NCBI GenBank assembly: GCA_002499085.1
Contig: DAKD01000016.1
Span: 1-51,925, forward strand
Direction of reading: 5' to 3'
Source of the DNA: Methanomassiliicoccales archaeon UBA280
GTDB lineage: Archaea > Thermoplasmatota > Thermoplasmata > SG8-5
Length of the DNA: 51,925 bases
Both the position numbers and the translations under genes were made by a program. The notes beneath the pieces are model-generated. The model was not told the origin of the DNA, searched no databases, and saw only the letters and a program-made list of their open reading frames with translations. Of this stretch, positions 1 to 6,999 are shown piece after piece; the stretch's first letter is position 1; the number at the start of each line of letters is the position of its first letter.

Positions 1-24
1 TTCCCGCTTCCCGCTTCCCGACTC
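1..24. repeat. Short CCCGCTT tandem repeat at window edge
   Basis: A heptamer close to CCCGCTT is repeated head to tail about two and a half times in the first 24 bases. It is cut by the window edge, so its true length is unknown. Nothing else is recognisable in the 69 bases before the serpin stop codon. Confidence 0.4.
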
Positions 25-69
25 TGCAATCTACAGCAATCACACCTTCATTTCACTGAATGCTTACGT

Positions 70-1329
70 TCATTCAGGAGCGGGGTTTCCCATTTTTCCC
101 ATGAACAGGATCTGGCCTGTTTCCTCGTGCCGGATGAAGAAGATGAACGGGTGGTCCGCGTCGAACAGGACTGGCTCCGGAGCAGAAGGCCCGGCGCTCG
201 TGTATCCCATCCCAACCGCAGTGGCGGCAGCCGCCACAGTCCCCTCTTCATTGACCTCTACAAAGGATTGATGGATCACCCAATCGATTTTCAGGGATAC
301 CGAATCAGTCATTCCGGAGAAATCCGCGCCGCCGCTGAAGGCCGTGGGCATTCCCATGTCAATCAACATCTGGTGGAGCCTATATTTCTGCTCGAACCTG
401 AACTTGGGCAGGTAGAGGTTCACTTCCTCCGGAGAAAGTCCGTCCGTCAGCGAGCCCAGATAGTCGCTGTCCAGCTTCGATTCCAGCGCGCCTATATCAT
501 TGTCCTTCGGCAGAAGTATGTACATTGACAGAGCCCCGTCCTTGTAGGGGAGCTGGAGCAGCTGGACGTCGCCGTTCTCAGAATAATTCAGCGCTATCTC
601 GGTGTCATGCATGTGCATAGTCTCGGCATCTATATCCTGGCCGCCTTCAAGGTGGAATGTCCTGTTCTCTGTTGCGGTTTCGTTGAACTGGTATTTCCAG
701 TCCGACTTGAAGTAAACCGCATTTGTCAGAATCAGGTATGTATATTCAGTGATCAGCGACGGATCGACCAGGTCCTTGATTTTTCCGTCGGTCTGTCCCT
801 CCACCCAGGCGTTTATCGTTTCCGCGGAGCCCTCAGGGTCCCCGAGGAAATCCAGTTCCTCCCCGTGAGCCAGGTAATATGACTCGATCGCAACCCTGTA
901 TGCCTCCAGGAGGTTCCCGCCCTGCCTGAGCCAATACGAATTGGCTGTCGACAGGTTGTAAGAATCGCTCGCTTCGTTGAAATGGGTCTGGTATGCCTGC
1001 ATCATGTCCCATCTCGTCCGATTGTCTGTTGGAAAGTTCAGGACCCGGGCCATCTCCTCGGCCGTCTGGCCCCGCGCGCCCTCGAAGCACATGCCCAGGG
1101 CCGTTGTTATGCTGTAGGGGGAGAAGAACAGATTCTCATCGCCCTCAGCGGCCAGCATGGAGTACATCTCGAACGAAAAATCGTTGCTGCAGTTCACCAG
1201 CTCGGTGACGGTCGTGGGCGGGGAATCGGACGAGACCCCATCTGACCCGTGAATAAGCCAGTTCACGGAAACAACCGAAACGGAAATCAGAATCAGGGCC
1301 ACGATTACGCTCAGAATTGCCTTTTTCAT
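70..1329 (-). CDS. Serpin-family protease inhibitor, membrane-anchored or secreted
   Basis: This 419-residue protein has a hydrophobic N-terminal segment (MKKAILSVIVALILI) that would act as a signal peptide or anchor, followed by a full serpin fold. The reactive-centre hinge is visible at about residues 361-372: EEGTVAAAATAV, with the small-residue run required for loop insertion in inhibitory serpins. The scissile bond probably lies near the G-Y-T-S stretch just after it, so specificity may be chymotrypsin- or elastase-like (inference). The C-terminal HPFIFFI segment matches the serpin signature. The start at 1329 is chosen because it gives the signal peptide and has GGTGA six bases upstream; the frame stays open further upstream but that stretch lacks serpin similarity. 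It is monocistronic, next to accessory genes. Confidence 0.93.
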   Translation of the reverse strand: MKKAILSVIVALILISVSVVSVNWLIHGSDGVSSDSPPTTVTELVNCSNDFSFEMYSMLAAEGDENLFFSPYSITTALGMCFEGARGQTAEEMARVLNFPTDNRTRWDMMQAYQTHFNEASDSYNLSTANSYWLRQGGNLLEAYRVAIESYYLAHGEELDFLGDPEGSAETINAWVEGQTDGKIKDLVDPSLITEYTYLILTNAVYFKSDWKYQFNETATENRTFHLEGGQDIDAETMHMHDTEIALNYSENGDVQLLQLPYKDGALSMYILLPKDNDIGALESKLDSDYLGSLTDGLSPEEVNLYLPKFRFEQKYRLHQMLIDMGMPTAFSGGADFSGMTDSVSLKIDWVIHQSFVEVNEEGTVAAAATAVGMGYTSAGPSAPEPVLFDADHPFIFFIRHEETGQILFMGKMGNPAPE

Positions 1330-1356
1330 TACTTCACCGGAATCGATTAGCTCTTT

Positions 1357-1372
1357 CTGGCTATAAATAATT
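1357..1372 (-). promoter_or_regulatory. TATA promoter of the serpin gene
   Basis: Reading the minus strand, TTATTTATAG lies about 35 bases before the ATG, so transcription should begin near 1339 and give a very short leader carrying the GGTGA ribosome-binding site. Confidence 0.55.
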
Positions 1373-1478
1373 ATTGATACAAACGTTGGATTCGGCAGAA
1401 CATATCGGATGGGCTGTCGGGCACTTTCGGCGACCCCCATCCAGCCTCTTTATACCCAAGCCACACTTAGATGAGACA

Positions 1479-1853
1479 ATGAGGAAGGGGGAAGACTTGG
1501 GCGATAAAGCAGGAACAGAGGAGGCACTGGGATCGGTAGAACTGGCGGACATCCAGGACCGGATATACACGATTCGGAGTGTCCAGGTGATGCTGGACAG
1601 GGACCTCGCCCGATTCTATGAGGTCAAGCCCATAAGGTTGAGGGAGCAGGTGAAAAGGAACATCAATCGTTTTCCCCCGGATATCATGTTCAGGCTGACA
1701 GAAAATGAAGTGGAACTCATGGTGTCGCAAAATGCGATACCTTCTCGCCAACATCTTGGAAGCGAACCATGGGATATCCTGGCCATTCCATGGAAAAGTT
1801 TATTAAGGCATAAGCATATATGCTTTATTGATAGGCATGAGAACAACAATTGA
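1479..1853 (+). pseudogene. Truncated ORF6N (KilA-N-like) domain protein
   Basis: Residues about 25-95 match the N-terminal ORF6N DNA-binding domain found in phage and mobile-element proteins: the IYTIRSVQVMLDRDLARFY motif, then NRFPPDIMFRLT and the SQNAIPSRQHLG end. In complete homologues that last motif continues into a conserved LPYVFTEQGVAML region and a longer C-terminal part. Here the match stops at about base 1760 and the remaining 30 residues are unrelated sequence that also holds the promoter of the next gene. It therefore looks like a gene broken by deletion. A CTTTATA box at 1447-1453 lies 26-30 bases before the ATG, implying a leaderless transcript. Whether the truncated DNA-binding domain still functions is unknown. 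Confidence 0.75.
1799..1823 (+). promoter_or_regulatory. Toxin-antitoxin promoter with palindromic operator candidate
   Basis: TTTATTAA at 1799-1806 is a TATA box about 31-38 bases before the antitoxin ATG. The perfect 10-bp palindrome GCATATATGC (1814-1823) lies between the TATA box and the start. That is where an autoregulating antitoxin would bind. The operator role is inferred from position and symmetry. Confidence 0.45.
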
Positions 1854-2040
1854 GATACGCGACGATATTTATCACAGCATCGTCAAGACTTATGGCAAGC
1901 GTAAAATTTCGTTGACAGTAAATGAGATACTGGCAAATCATTTCAGGAAGAAACGAAAGAAGAGCATGTTCGGGGCAGATCCATGGCTTCGAAAAGTTCG
2001 CACAGACGATCTAAGGGATGAACATGAACGTAACGTTTGA
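1837..2040 (+). CDS. vapB: VapB-type antitoxin
   Basis: This 67-residue basic protein begins MRTTIEIRDDIYHSIVK, the pattern of short archaeal antitoxins whose N-terminal half binds DNA. The C-terminal half (FGADPWLRKVRTDDLRDEHERNV) is charged and would wrap around the toxin. It overlaps the downstream PIN-domain gene by 17 bases, the usual arrangement for co-translated VapBC pairs. The exact DNA-binding fold (ribbon-helix-helix versus AbrB) cannot be settled by eye; the beta-strand-then-helix N-terminus favours ribbon-helix-helix. It would neutralise VapC and repress its own promoter. Confidence 0.8.
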   Translation: MRTTIEIRDDIYHSIVKTYGKRKISLTVNEILANHFRKKRKKSMFGADPWLRKVRTDDLRDEHERNV

Positions 2041-2392
2041 TTCCAGCGCCTGGATAGAATATTTTTCCGGCTCGGAGTTGGGGCAAATTGCCAGAAGCTA
2101 TGTCGATGGCGAGCATGAGATTTACACAAGCTCGATATCATTAATGGAAATCAAGTCGAAATACCAACGCGAGAACATGCCCTGGAACGACAGGATCAAG
2201 TTCATTATCGAACGTTCATCAATCGTTGAAATCGATGACACGCTCGCGCTTGCTGCCGCGGATTTCAGAACATCATCGGGATTGCATTCCATAGACGCAA
2301 TCATATTCGCGACATCGACCCTCACAAAATCCAGGCTGGTCACCAAAGATGGGCATTTCAAGGACATGAAAAACGTGATTATGCTGGGGTAG
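2024..2392 (+). CDS. vapC: VapC-type PIN-domain ribonuclease toxin
   Basis: This 122-residue PIN domain carries the expected acidic residues: FDSSAWIEYF near the N-terminus, SSISLMEIKSKY with the conserved Glu, and GLHSIDAIIFATS plus TKDGHF near the C-terminus. PIN toxins of this size cleave tRNA or rRNA with Mg2+ or Mn2+. The ATG at 2024 is preferred to the one at 2018 because AAGGG is then six bases upstream. It overlaps vapB and is followed at once by the first strong copy of the 35-bp repeat. As part of a mobile island it may serve as a stability module; that role is inference. Confidence 0.9.
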   Translation: MNVTFDSSAWIEYFSGSELGQIARSYVDGEHEIYTSSISLMEIKSKYQRENMPWNDRIKFIIERSSIVEIDDTLALAAADFRTSSGLHSIDAIIFATSTLTKSRLVTKDGHFKDMKNVIMLG

Positions 2393-2418
2393 GAGGGGCG
2401 CAAAGCGAGGGGCGGGAA

Positions 2419-2453
2419 CGCAAGGCTTATTACCGGGCTTTCGCATTCACTTG
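2419..2453 (+). repeat. Cassette-border repeat R1
   Basis: Copy of the ~35-bp element: CGCAAGGC arm, TTATTACC centre, GGGCTTTC arm, then GCATTCACTTG. It has a G-rich lead-in just upstream. The TTATTA core would place a transcription start near 2456, ahead of the methyltransferase gene. Confidence 0.8.
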
Positions 2454-2510
2454 GGGCAAGCGCAGTGCCTGGGTAAGAAAGAGATGCCCCCAACAGTTGA
2501 AGGAATTGAC

Positions 2511-3344
2511 ATGACTGAATGGGAAAACCGTTATTATGATTCCGAGAAAATCAAGAATACCTTCGAGAGACTTGACGAATGGAAGCGCTTTGAAGGGTCG
2601 GGATACAATAAATTCGTCCTCGAATTGCATTTGCGGGAAGTCAGAAGACATGTCAAGAAGGGGCAGAGAGTGTTGGACCTGGGATGCGGTCCCGGACGAT
2701 TCTCGATGGAGATGCTCAAGCTCGGTGCAAGAGTGATGCTGGCAGACATTTCTCCAAAGCAGTTGGGCATTGCAAAAAGAAAGATTGAGAAGGCAAAACT
2801 CGGGAAGGGCGTGGAAGGCTATCACGTTCTGGATGCCACGAATATGCCTGAAATTGACGATAGCCAGTACGATTTAGTTGTAGCTTATGGCGGTTTGCTC
2901 AGTTTTGTCGCGAATAAAAGGCATGATGCCATCAAGGAGATTCGCAGAGTGCTGAAACCGCGTGGGCATTTGTTGGCGGAAGTCATGTGCCAGTACGGGG
3001 TTTTTCGAGAGGTGCTTGTGGAGGCGCCGGAAATGTTCAAGGAACCCGCTAAATACAATTTCTGGGAAGTGTTGGAGACAGGCGAGCAGCCATGGAGCAA
3101 GTTCTGGGCTTTGCACTTTTATACCGCAGATGAATTCAACGTTTTTCTGGCAGATAACGAGTTCGCTGTGAAAGAGCTGTTTTCCATGCCCTCCATTTTC
3201 TATGCCCACAAAGAACCTTTCGGCAAGATAATCCGCTCGAAAAAGGCAATGGAATCCGTGTATCGGATTGAGGAGCATGTCCGAGATAAACCGGGTATTA
3301 TCGATGCGGGCCAGTACCTTATCGCATATGCGCGGAAGAATTAA
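2511..3344 (+). CDS. Class I SAM-dependent methyltransferase
   Basis: This 277-residue protein has a Rossmann-fold methyltransferase domain. Motif I is VLDLGCGPGRFS at about residues 55-66, motif II ends in ADIS, and the post-motif region YDLVVAYGG and the RVLKPRGHLLAEV strand follow in order. The substrate cannot be told; the family includes small-molecule and quinone methyltransferases. The ATG at 2511 has GAAGGA seven bases upstream; ATG 2484 and TTG 2451 are in-frame alternatives that add non-conserved residues. It is the first gene after repeat R1 and shares no close sequence with the other methyltransferases of the island, so these are independent acquisitions rather than tandem duplicates. 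Confidence 0.88.
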   Translation: MTEWENRYYDSEKIKNTFERLDEWKRFEGSGYNKFVLELHLREVRRHVKKGQRVLDLGCGPGRFSMEMLKLGARVMLADISPKQLGIAKRKIEKAKLGKGVEGYHVLDATNMPEIDDSQYDLVVAYGGLLSFVANKRHDAIKEIRRVLKPRGHLLAEVMCQYGVFREVLVEAPEMFKEPAKYNFWEVLETGEQPWSKFWALHFYTADEFNVFLADNEFAVKELFSMPSIFYAHKEPFGKIIRSKKAMESVYRIEEHVRDKPGIIDAGQYLIAYARKN

Positions 3345-3355
3345 TCGCCTCTCTA

Positions 3356-3390
3356 CAAAATCTTTTTACCCCGGCCCCCGCATATACTTG
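3356..3390 (+). repeat. Degenerate cassette-border repeat R0
   Basis: Weak relative of the 35-bp element: CAAAATC, TTTTTACC, a CCGGCCCCCG stretch, then CATATACTTG. The palindrome has decayed but the order and spacing of the centre and the CACTTG-like tail are kept. It sits directly before the small membrane protein gene at 3401. Confidence 0.45.
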
Positions 3391-3400
3391 ACCGAGGAAA

Positions 3401-3613
3401 ATGATAGGCCTTATTGTGTTGGCCATAGTAATTGTGCTCTACTTCATGGGCATGGTCGGAGCATTGTCCATAGCCGGGGCACTGGTCCTGGCGGTCGGGA
3501 GTTTCGGAACTCTCGTTTATGATGGGCGCAGGGAAAAGTGGAAACGCGCTGCTTTCATCATACTCTCCATTGCCGGAATTGCCATGATGGTTTATGATGT
3601 GGTGGTTGAATGA
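3401..3613 (+). CDS. Small two-helix membrane protein
   Basis: This 70-residue protein is almost entirely hydrophobic, with a first membrane span at about residues 2-18, a second at 20-38, a short charged loop YDGRREKWKR and a third hydrophobic stretch to the C-terminus. No known family is recognised. A GAGGA ribosome-binding site precedes the ATG. Its last codon overlaps the next gene (ATGA), so the two are translationally coupled. A small membrane protein coupled to a possible ADP-ribosyltransferase-like protein could be a defence or toxin-antitoxin type pair, but that is speculation. Confidence 0.7.
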   Translation: MIGLIVLAIVIVLYFMGMVGALSIAGALVLAVGSFGTLVYDGRREKWKRAAFIILSIAGIAMMVYDVVVE

Positions 3614-4173
3614 TTGGAACAATCTTCTACCACATCACGTTCAAATCCTGCATTGACTCCATTCTTAAATTAGGATTGCTCCCTGCCATTGAGCTGAAGA
3701 AAATGGGGTTCGAGCAGCCATACCCGTCCGATGACCGATATGTGTACTTGTTCAATGATATCAGGATGAGAAGGAACATCGAGAGGGTTCTCGGCCAGCC
3801 TGACAGAACCTGGCTGAAGGACAAGGAAGTGCTCGAGGTGATGCTGCCCGTGACACACCCGATAGAGCGCGAATACGAACAGGCAGCGATCGCATTGAGG
3901 CTGACTGGCGAGGCGCGGGAATGGTTCCTCGGAGGCCAGAAACAATCCTCCGGCGATATTGTCGGCTCGGCAGAGGACTATGTCCGCTATTATTTCAGAA
4001 AGACCCATGACATTGATTACGCTGGTAGATTCACAATAAAAGATGTCTGCGATTTTATCGACGTCCATATCACGGATGACCAATGGGCGCGGAGCGACGT
4101 GTCCTATCGAACACGGGTTCCGGTGCCGCTGGAATGCCTACGGGTTGTGCCGGTCGATGGATTGATGAGTTAA
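3610..4173 (+). CDS. Uncharacterised protein with ADP-ribosyltransferase-like N-terminus
   Basis: This 187-residue protein begins IFYHITFKSCIDSILKLGLL, a pattern common at the N-terminus of ADP-ribosyltransferase-fold proteins (HxT, then a helix and GL). It later has a hydrophobic strand YVYLFND and ends RTRVPVPLECLRVVPV, also the way small ART-like domains finish. No complete catalytic triad could be assigned by eye, so the family call is tentative. It overlaps the upstream membrane protein by four bases (ATGA) and must be co-expressed with it. No repeat copy lies between this pair, so they form a two-gene unit. Base composition is like the host core rather than the AT-rich cassettes that follow. 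Confidence 0.6.
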   Translation: MIGTIFYHITFKSCIDSILKLGLLPAIELKKMGFEQPYPSDDRYVYLFNDIRMRRNIERVLGQPDRTWLKDKEVLEVMLPVTHPIEREYEQAAIALRLTGEAREWFLGGQKQSSGDIVGSAEDYVRYYFRKTHDIDYAGRFTIKDVCDFIDVHITDDQWARSDVSYRTRVPVPLECLRVVPVDGLMS

Positions 4174-4222
4174 CAAAGTATAATAAACAGATAATCCATT
4201 ATGCATATCAAGGTGTATTAAA

Positions 4223-4540
4223 ATGGCGGAAAATCCAAACGTAATCTGGACAACAACATCCAAAGAGGGTATCAAAATTGAATTGACTAAAGGTGAACTA
4301 ACTATTGACATGGTTCCAGGAGAGTTAGATAAAATTGACCAAAAGGGAAGAAAAATCGCAGAATGGTTCGTTGATGCTTTGTTGCCTCACAAGGTGGCAA
4401 TTAAAGATGTTCGAAAGGTGGAGAGAAATTCAAGGAAAATAGTATTGATCTCCAAAGGCATTCTGAAACGATGCAGCATTGGTCTGCCAAAATCGGAGTT
4501 AGACCAACTGGAAGCCGAATTGAACAAGCTTATTAAGTAA
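4223..4540 (+). CDS. Hypothetical protein, AT-rich
   Basis: This 105-residue protein has no family I recognise. It is hydrophilic and mixed alpha/beta, with a Lys-rich C-terminus that looks like an amphipathic helix (PKSELDQLEAELNKLIK). The ATG at 4223 follows an AT-rich promoter-like stretch. Base composition drops sharply here compared with the genes upstream and stays low to about 8.7 kb, which suggests recent acquisition. There is no clear copy of the 35-bp repeat before it. Confidence 0.6.
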   Translation: MAENPNVIWTTTSKEGIKIELTKGELTIDMVPGELDKIDQKGRKIAEWFVDALLPHKVAIKDVRKVERNSRKIVLISKGILKRCSIGLPKSELDQLEAELNKLIK

Positions 4541-4581
4541 CTCCACAATGAAGCGCTTTATCGCAACGGCTGGGTGTCAAG

Positions 4582-5205
4582 ATGGATAAAGAAAAGATAG
4601 TACAAGATGCTTACAACAAGATTGGAAAGAGATATCAAGAATCTGGTGGAAATCGCGATATTAGTGAACTCAAAGAAATTATAAATCTTCTGCCACCAAA
4701 AGCAAGAATTTTAGATGCTGGCTGCGGAACAGGAATTCCAGATACAAAATACCTACATGATTCTGGCTTTGATGTAATTGGTGTAGATTTTTCAGATGGG
4801 ATGTTGGAAATAGCAAGGGAAAATCTACCTAATGTGACTTTCATTAAGCAAAATATAACCGAGCTGGATTTCCCAGATGATTCTTTTGATGGCCTGATTT
4901 CTTTTAGTGTAATAATTCATATTCCAAGGGAGAAGCACAAACCAATGTTTCAACAGTTTCATAAATTGCTGAAGCCCGATGGTATTATTTTAGTGTCAAT
5001 GGCATGGAGCGAATGGGAAGAAATCGGTGAATTCTGCGGAGAGAAGATGTTTTGGAGTCATTTCAAGCCAGAAACATCACTTCAAATAATTAGAGATTCT
5101 GGATTTAGCATCATTAAAGATTGGTTTGTGACGACACCAGATTATTATAATAAGGATTCTGAATCTGAGAAACATTATTACATTTTGGCTAAAAACTCAA
5201 AGTAA
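4582..5205 (+). CDS. SAM-dependent methyltransferase (type 11-like)
   Basis: This 207-residue methyltransferase has motif I ILDAGCGTG at about residues 42-50, then GVDFSDGML, and a later SFSVIIHIPREKH segment followed by LLKPDGIILVSM. These are the standard signatures of the Methyltransf_11 fold. The substrate is unknown. A CTTTATC box about 25-30 bases before the ATG suggests a leaderless or near-leaderless transcript. It is AT-rich, like its neighbours on both sides, and is followed by repeat R2. Confidence 0.88.
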   Translation: MDKEKIVQDAYNKIGKRYQESGGNRDISELKEIINLLPPKARILDAGCGTGIPDTKYLHDSGFDVIGVDFSDGMLEIARENLPNVTFIKQNITELDFPDDSFDGLISFSVIIHIPREKHKPMFQQFHKLLKPDGIILVSMAWSEWEEIGEFCGEKMFWSHFKPETSLQIIRDSGFSIIKDWFVTTPDYYNKDSESEKHYYILAKNSK

Positions 5206-5249
5206 TAGACAACCTGGCCAGCGGATAGGCGATGGGACAGAAAAACGTA

Positions 5250-5284
5250 CGAAAGTCTTATTACCGGGCTTTCGCATTCTCTTG
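5250..5284 (+). repeat. Cassette-border repeat R2
   Basis: Strong copy: CGAAAGTC arm, TTATTACC centre, GGGCTTTCG arm, then CATTCTCTTG. The inner arms pair as GAAAG with CTTTC and extend by a G-T pair. The predicted transcription start is near 5286, twelve bases before the next ATG. Confidence 0.85.
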
Positions 5285-5297
5285 GGGTAGGGGGTAT

Positions 5298-5657
5298 ATG
5301 AGCACCAATCAATTTTGGCCGACATTAGATGATCTTGTTCTGAAACATCGGTTGATAATTGATAGACCTAAAGGCAGCCAACATCCAATTCATAAATCCA
5401 TCATTTACCCATTTGATTATGGATATCTTGAAGGAACCAAATCAGGTGATGGAGATGGCGTTGATGTTTGGATTGGTTCCCTATCAACCAAGACGGTGAA
5501 TGCAATCATATGCACTATTGATGTTGATGATAGTGATTTTGAAATGAAGATACTTGTTGGTTGTACCCATAGTGATTGTATAAAAATACTAGAAATTCAT
5601 AATGATGGCCCACAATTTGGACTATTAATTGAACGACCACATGAACAACCAATGTAA
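5298..5657 (+). CDS. Diverged short inorganic-pyrophosphatase-like protein
   Basis: This 119-residue protein matches soluble family I inorganic pyrophosphatases over the core: DRPKGS, YPFDYGYLEGT, then the DGDGVDVWI loop (usual form DGDPxDVxV), and a later DSDFEMKILVG strand. Family members are about 160-180 residues, so the C-terminal part carrying the Tyr-Lys pair is missing. The Asp that normally sits two residues before the conserved Lys appears as Glu (FEMK). It may have altered or lost activity. The ATG at 5298 is used because the preceding in-frame bases are repeat R2; a GGGGTAGGGGG stretch gives the ribosome-binding site. It is an AT-rich single-gene cassette. Confidence 0.75.
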   Translation: MSTNQFWPTLDDLVLKHRLIIDRPKGSQHPIHKSIIYPFDYGYLEGTKSGDGDGVDVWIGSLSTKTVNAIICTIDVDDSDFEMKILVGCTHSDCIKILEIHNDGPQFGLLIERPHEQPM

Positions 5658-5787
5658 TGACGAGAGGCAGCGCGGAAAAACGTCCTTGAAACGACGTTAG
5701 CCAGATTTTCGCACGGTTCCGAGCCACTGTATTTCTAACGTTTCAGCGAAGGAATCCCGAGTCCAACGAGGGGACGGGGAGAAGGAA
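5658..5787 (+). other. Gene-free cassette tail with GTCCAACGA motif
   Basis: No gene is seen between the pyrophosphatase-like gene and repeat R3. The stretch holds short inverted segments (GAAACGACGTTAG against CTAACGTTTC) that could form a transcript-ending hairpin. It ends with GTCCAACGAGGGGACGGG, a motif that recurs before R4 and, less exactly, before R6. Confidence 0.45.
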
Positions 5788-5822
5788 CGAAAGGTATTTA
5801 CAGCACCTTTCACATTCACTTA
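5788..5822 (+). repeat. Cassette-border repeat R3 with covarying stem
   Basis: The arms here are GAAAGGT and ACCTTTC, a perfect 7-bp inverted repeat. In other copies the same positions are GAAAGCC and GGCTTTC. Both arms have changed together, so the pairing is kept while the sequence differs. The tail CATTCACTTA is kept. The TATA-like core is TATTTACA. Confidence 0.85.
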
Positions 5823-5840
5823 GGGCCAGGGGTGGACTAC

Positions 5841-6305
5841 ATGAAAATAATTGAAGCTGAAGAGAGACATGTTCCGGAAATTGTTGATTTATGGGTTGAT
5901 CTGATGAATTTTCATAAGGAATTAAATCAATTCCATATCTTAAGAGATGGAGCAGAAACGCATTGGGAAAAATATCTGCGAAAATGTATGATCTCGGAAA
6001 CAGATAAAGTATTTATTGCCACAGATGAGAACGATGTAATCGGTTACATAATTGTCAGGATTAAAGAATATCCCCCCTTATTCAGATTGGATTATTTTGG
6101 ATTCATTTCGGATATGTATGTTGATTCTGGACATAGAAGAAAAGGTATAGGTGAAAAATTACTCAATAAGGCTTATGAATGGTTTGATTCCCACAAAATT
6201 GAAAGGGTTGAATTAAGAGTAGAACCAAAAAATGAGATCGGTTATTCATTTTGGCGAAAACATGGGTATGAGGAACATGTCCGTGTATTATCACTGGATA
6301 AATAA
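5841..6305 (+). CDS. GNAT-family N-acetyltransferase
   Basis: This 154-residue GNAT protein has the acetyl-CoA pyrophosphate-binding motif RRKGIG followed by the helix EKLLNKAYEWF, preceded by the beta-4 strand FGFISDMYVD and followed by RVEPKNEIGYSFWRKHGY. The arrangement is that of RimI-like or small-molecule acetyltransferases; the substrate is unknown. The ATG at 5841 is chosen over the GTG at 5832, with GGGGTGG as ribosome-binding site. It is a single-gene AT-rich unit bounded by R3 and R4. Confidence 0.9.
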   Translation: MKIIEAEERHVPEIVDLWVDLMNFHKELNQFHILRDGAETHWEKYLRKCMISETDKVFIATDENDVIGYIIVRIKEYPPLFRLDYFGFISDMYVDSGHRRKGIGEKLLNKAYEWFDSHKIERVELRVEPKNEIGYSFWRKHGYEEHVRVLSLDK

Positions 6306-6368
6306 TTTGTAATACACTCCATAGCACCCGAGCAACCTCTAATCCAACGAAGGGACGGGAAGCAGGAA

Positions 6369-6403
6369 CGAAAGCCTTAATACCGGGTTTTTACATTCAC
6401 TTG
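6369..6403 (+). repeat. Cassette-border repeat R4
   Basis: Copy with CGAAAGCC arm, TTAATACC centre and GGGTTTTT arm, then CATTCACTTG. The right arm can still pair with the left through G-T pairs. It is preceded by ATCCAACGAAGGGACGGG, nearly identical to the stretch before R3. Confidence 0.8.
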
Positions 6404-6440
6404 ACAAAGATGTGGCCCCTAAAAGGTGATGTTTCTGACC

Positions 6441-6857
6441 ATGAAAAAGAATTGTGAATTTTGCAATTTTACAGATGCACCAGTAATAATCCATGACGAT
6501 GATTTATGTTATGCAGTAATCAGTATATATCCAATCAATAAACATCATGTAATGGTTATTCCTATAAAACATTATGAGAATTTCATCGACCTCCCAGATG
6601 AATTAGTTTCCCACATTTTTATTGTAGCAAAACGAATCTCAGAAGCCGTTAGAAAAGCATGCAAGCCAGATGCGATTACGCATGTATCTGAGGATGATGT
6701 TACTTTGAGCGGATACAATGGAATGGCTCACTACAAATTTCACATCATTCCTAGATTTAAAAAAGATATAAAACAGATTGATTGGGGGCCATTAAGAGTT
6801 AATGCTAACCATAATGAACGGTCTATCTATACTTCTGAAATTAAAAAACATCTCTGA
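6441..6857 (+). CDS. HIT-family protein with altered catalytic triad
   Basis: This 138-residue protein has the HIT fold: an N-terminal CEFCNF pair (HINT-like zinc or structural site), the NKHHVMVIPIKHYENF strand-helix, and the C-terminal HIT motif. Active HIT hydrolases need His-x-His-x-His; here the motif reads HYKFHIIPR, so the middle, nucleophilic His is Lys at residue 99 (codon AAA at 6735). Nucleotide binding may remain but the normal covalent AMP-His mechanism should not. ATG 6441 has GGTGAT ten bases upstream; ATG 6429 is an alternative. It is AT-rich and bounded by R4 and R5. Confidence 0.85.
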   Translation: MKKNCEFCNFTDAPVIIHDDDLCYAVISIYPINKHHVMVIPIKHYENFIDLPDELVSHIFIVAKRISEAVRKACKPDAITHVSEDDVTLSGYNGMAHYKFHIIPRFKKDIKQIDWGPLRVNANHNERSIYTSEIKKHL

Positions 6858-6932
6858 TTATCTAAGGAACGGTTGACTGTTTGTCAAATCTCTTTTTGTA
6901 TAATTGGCGAGAAACCCGACCTGATGCCTCGC

Positions 6933-6967
6933 CAAAAACCTTAATATCGGGCTTTCATATTCACTTG
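6933..6967 (+). repeat. Cassette-border repeat R5
   Basis: Copy with CAAAAACC, TTAATATC, GGGCTTTC and then ATATTCACTTG. The left arm has drifted, but centre, right arm and tail are clear. The predicted start site is near 6967, upstream of the ATG at 7000. Confidence 0.75.
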
Positions 6968-6999
6968 TCCCAGAGTGTAATCGTAGGGGAATCGCACAT

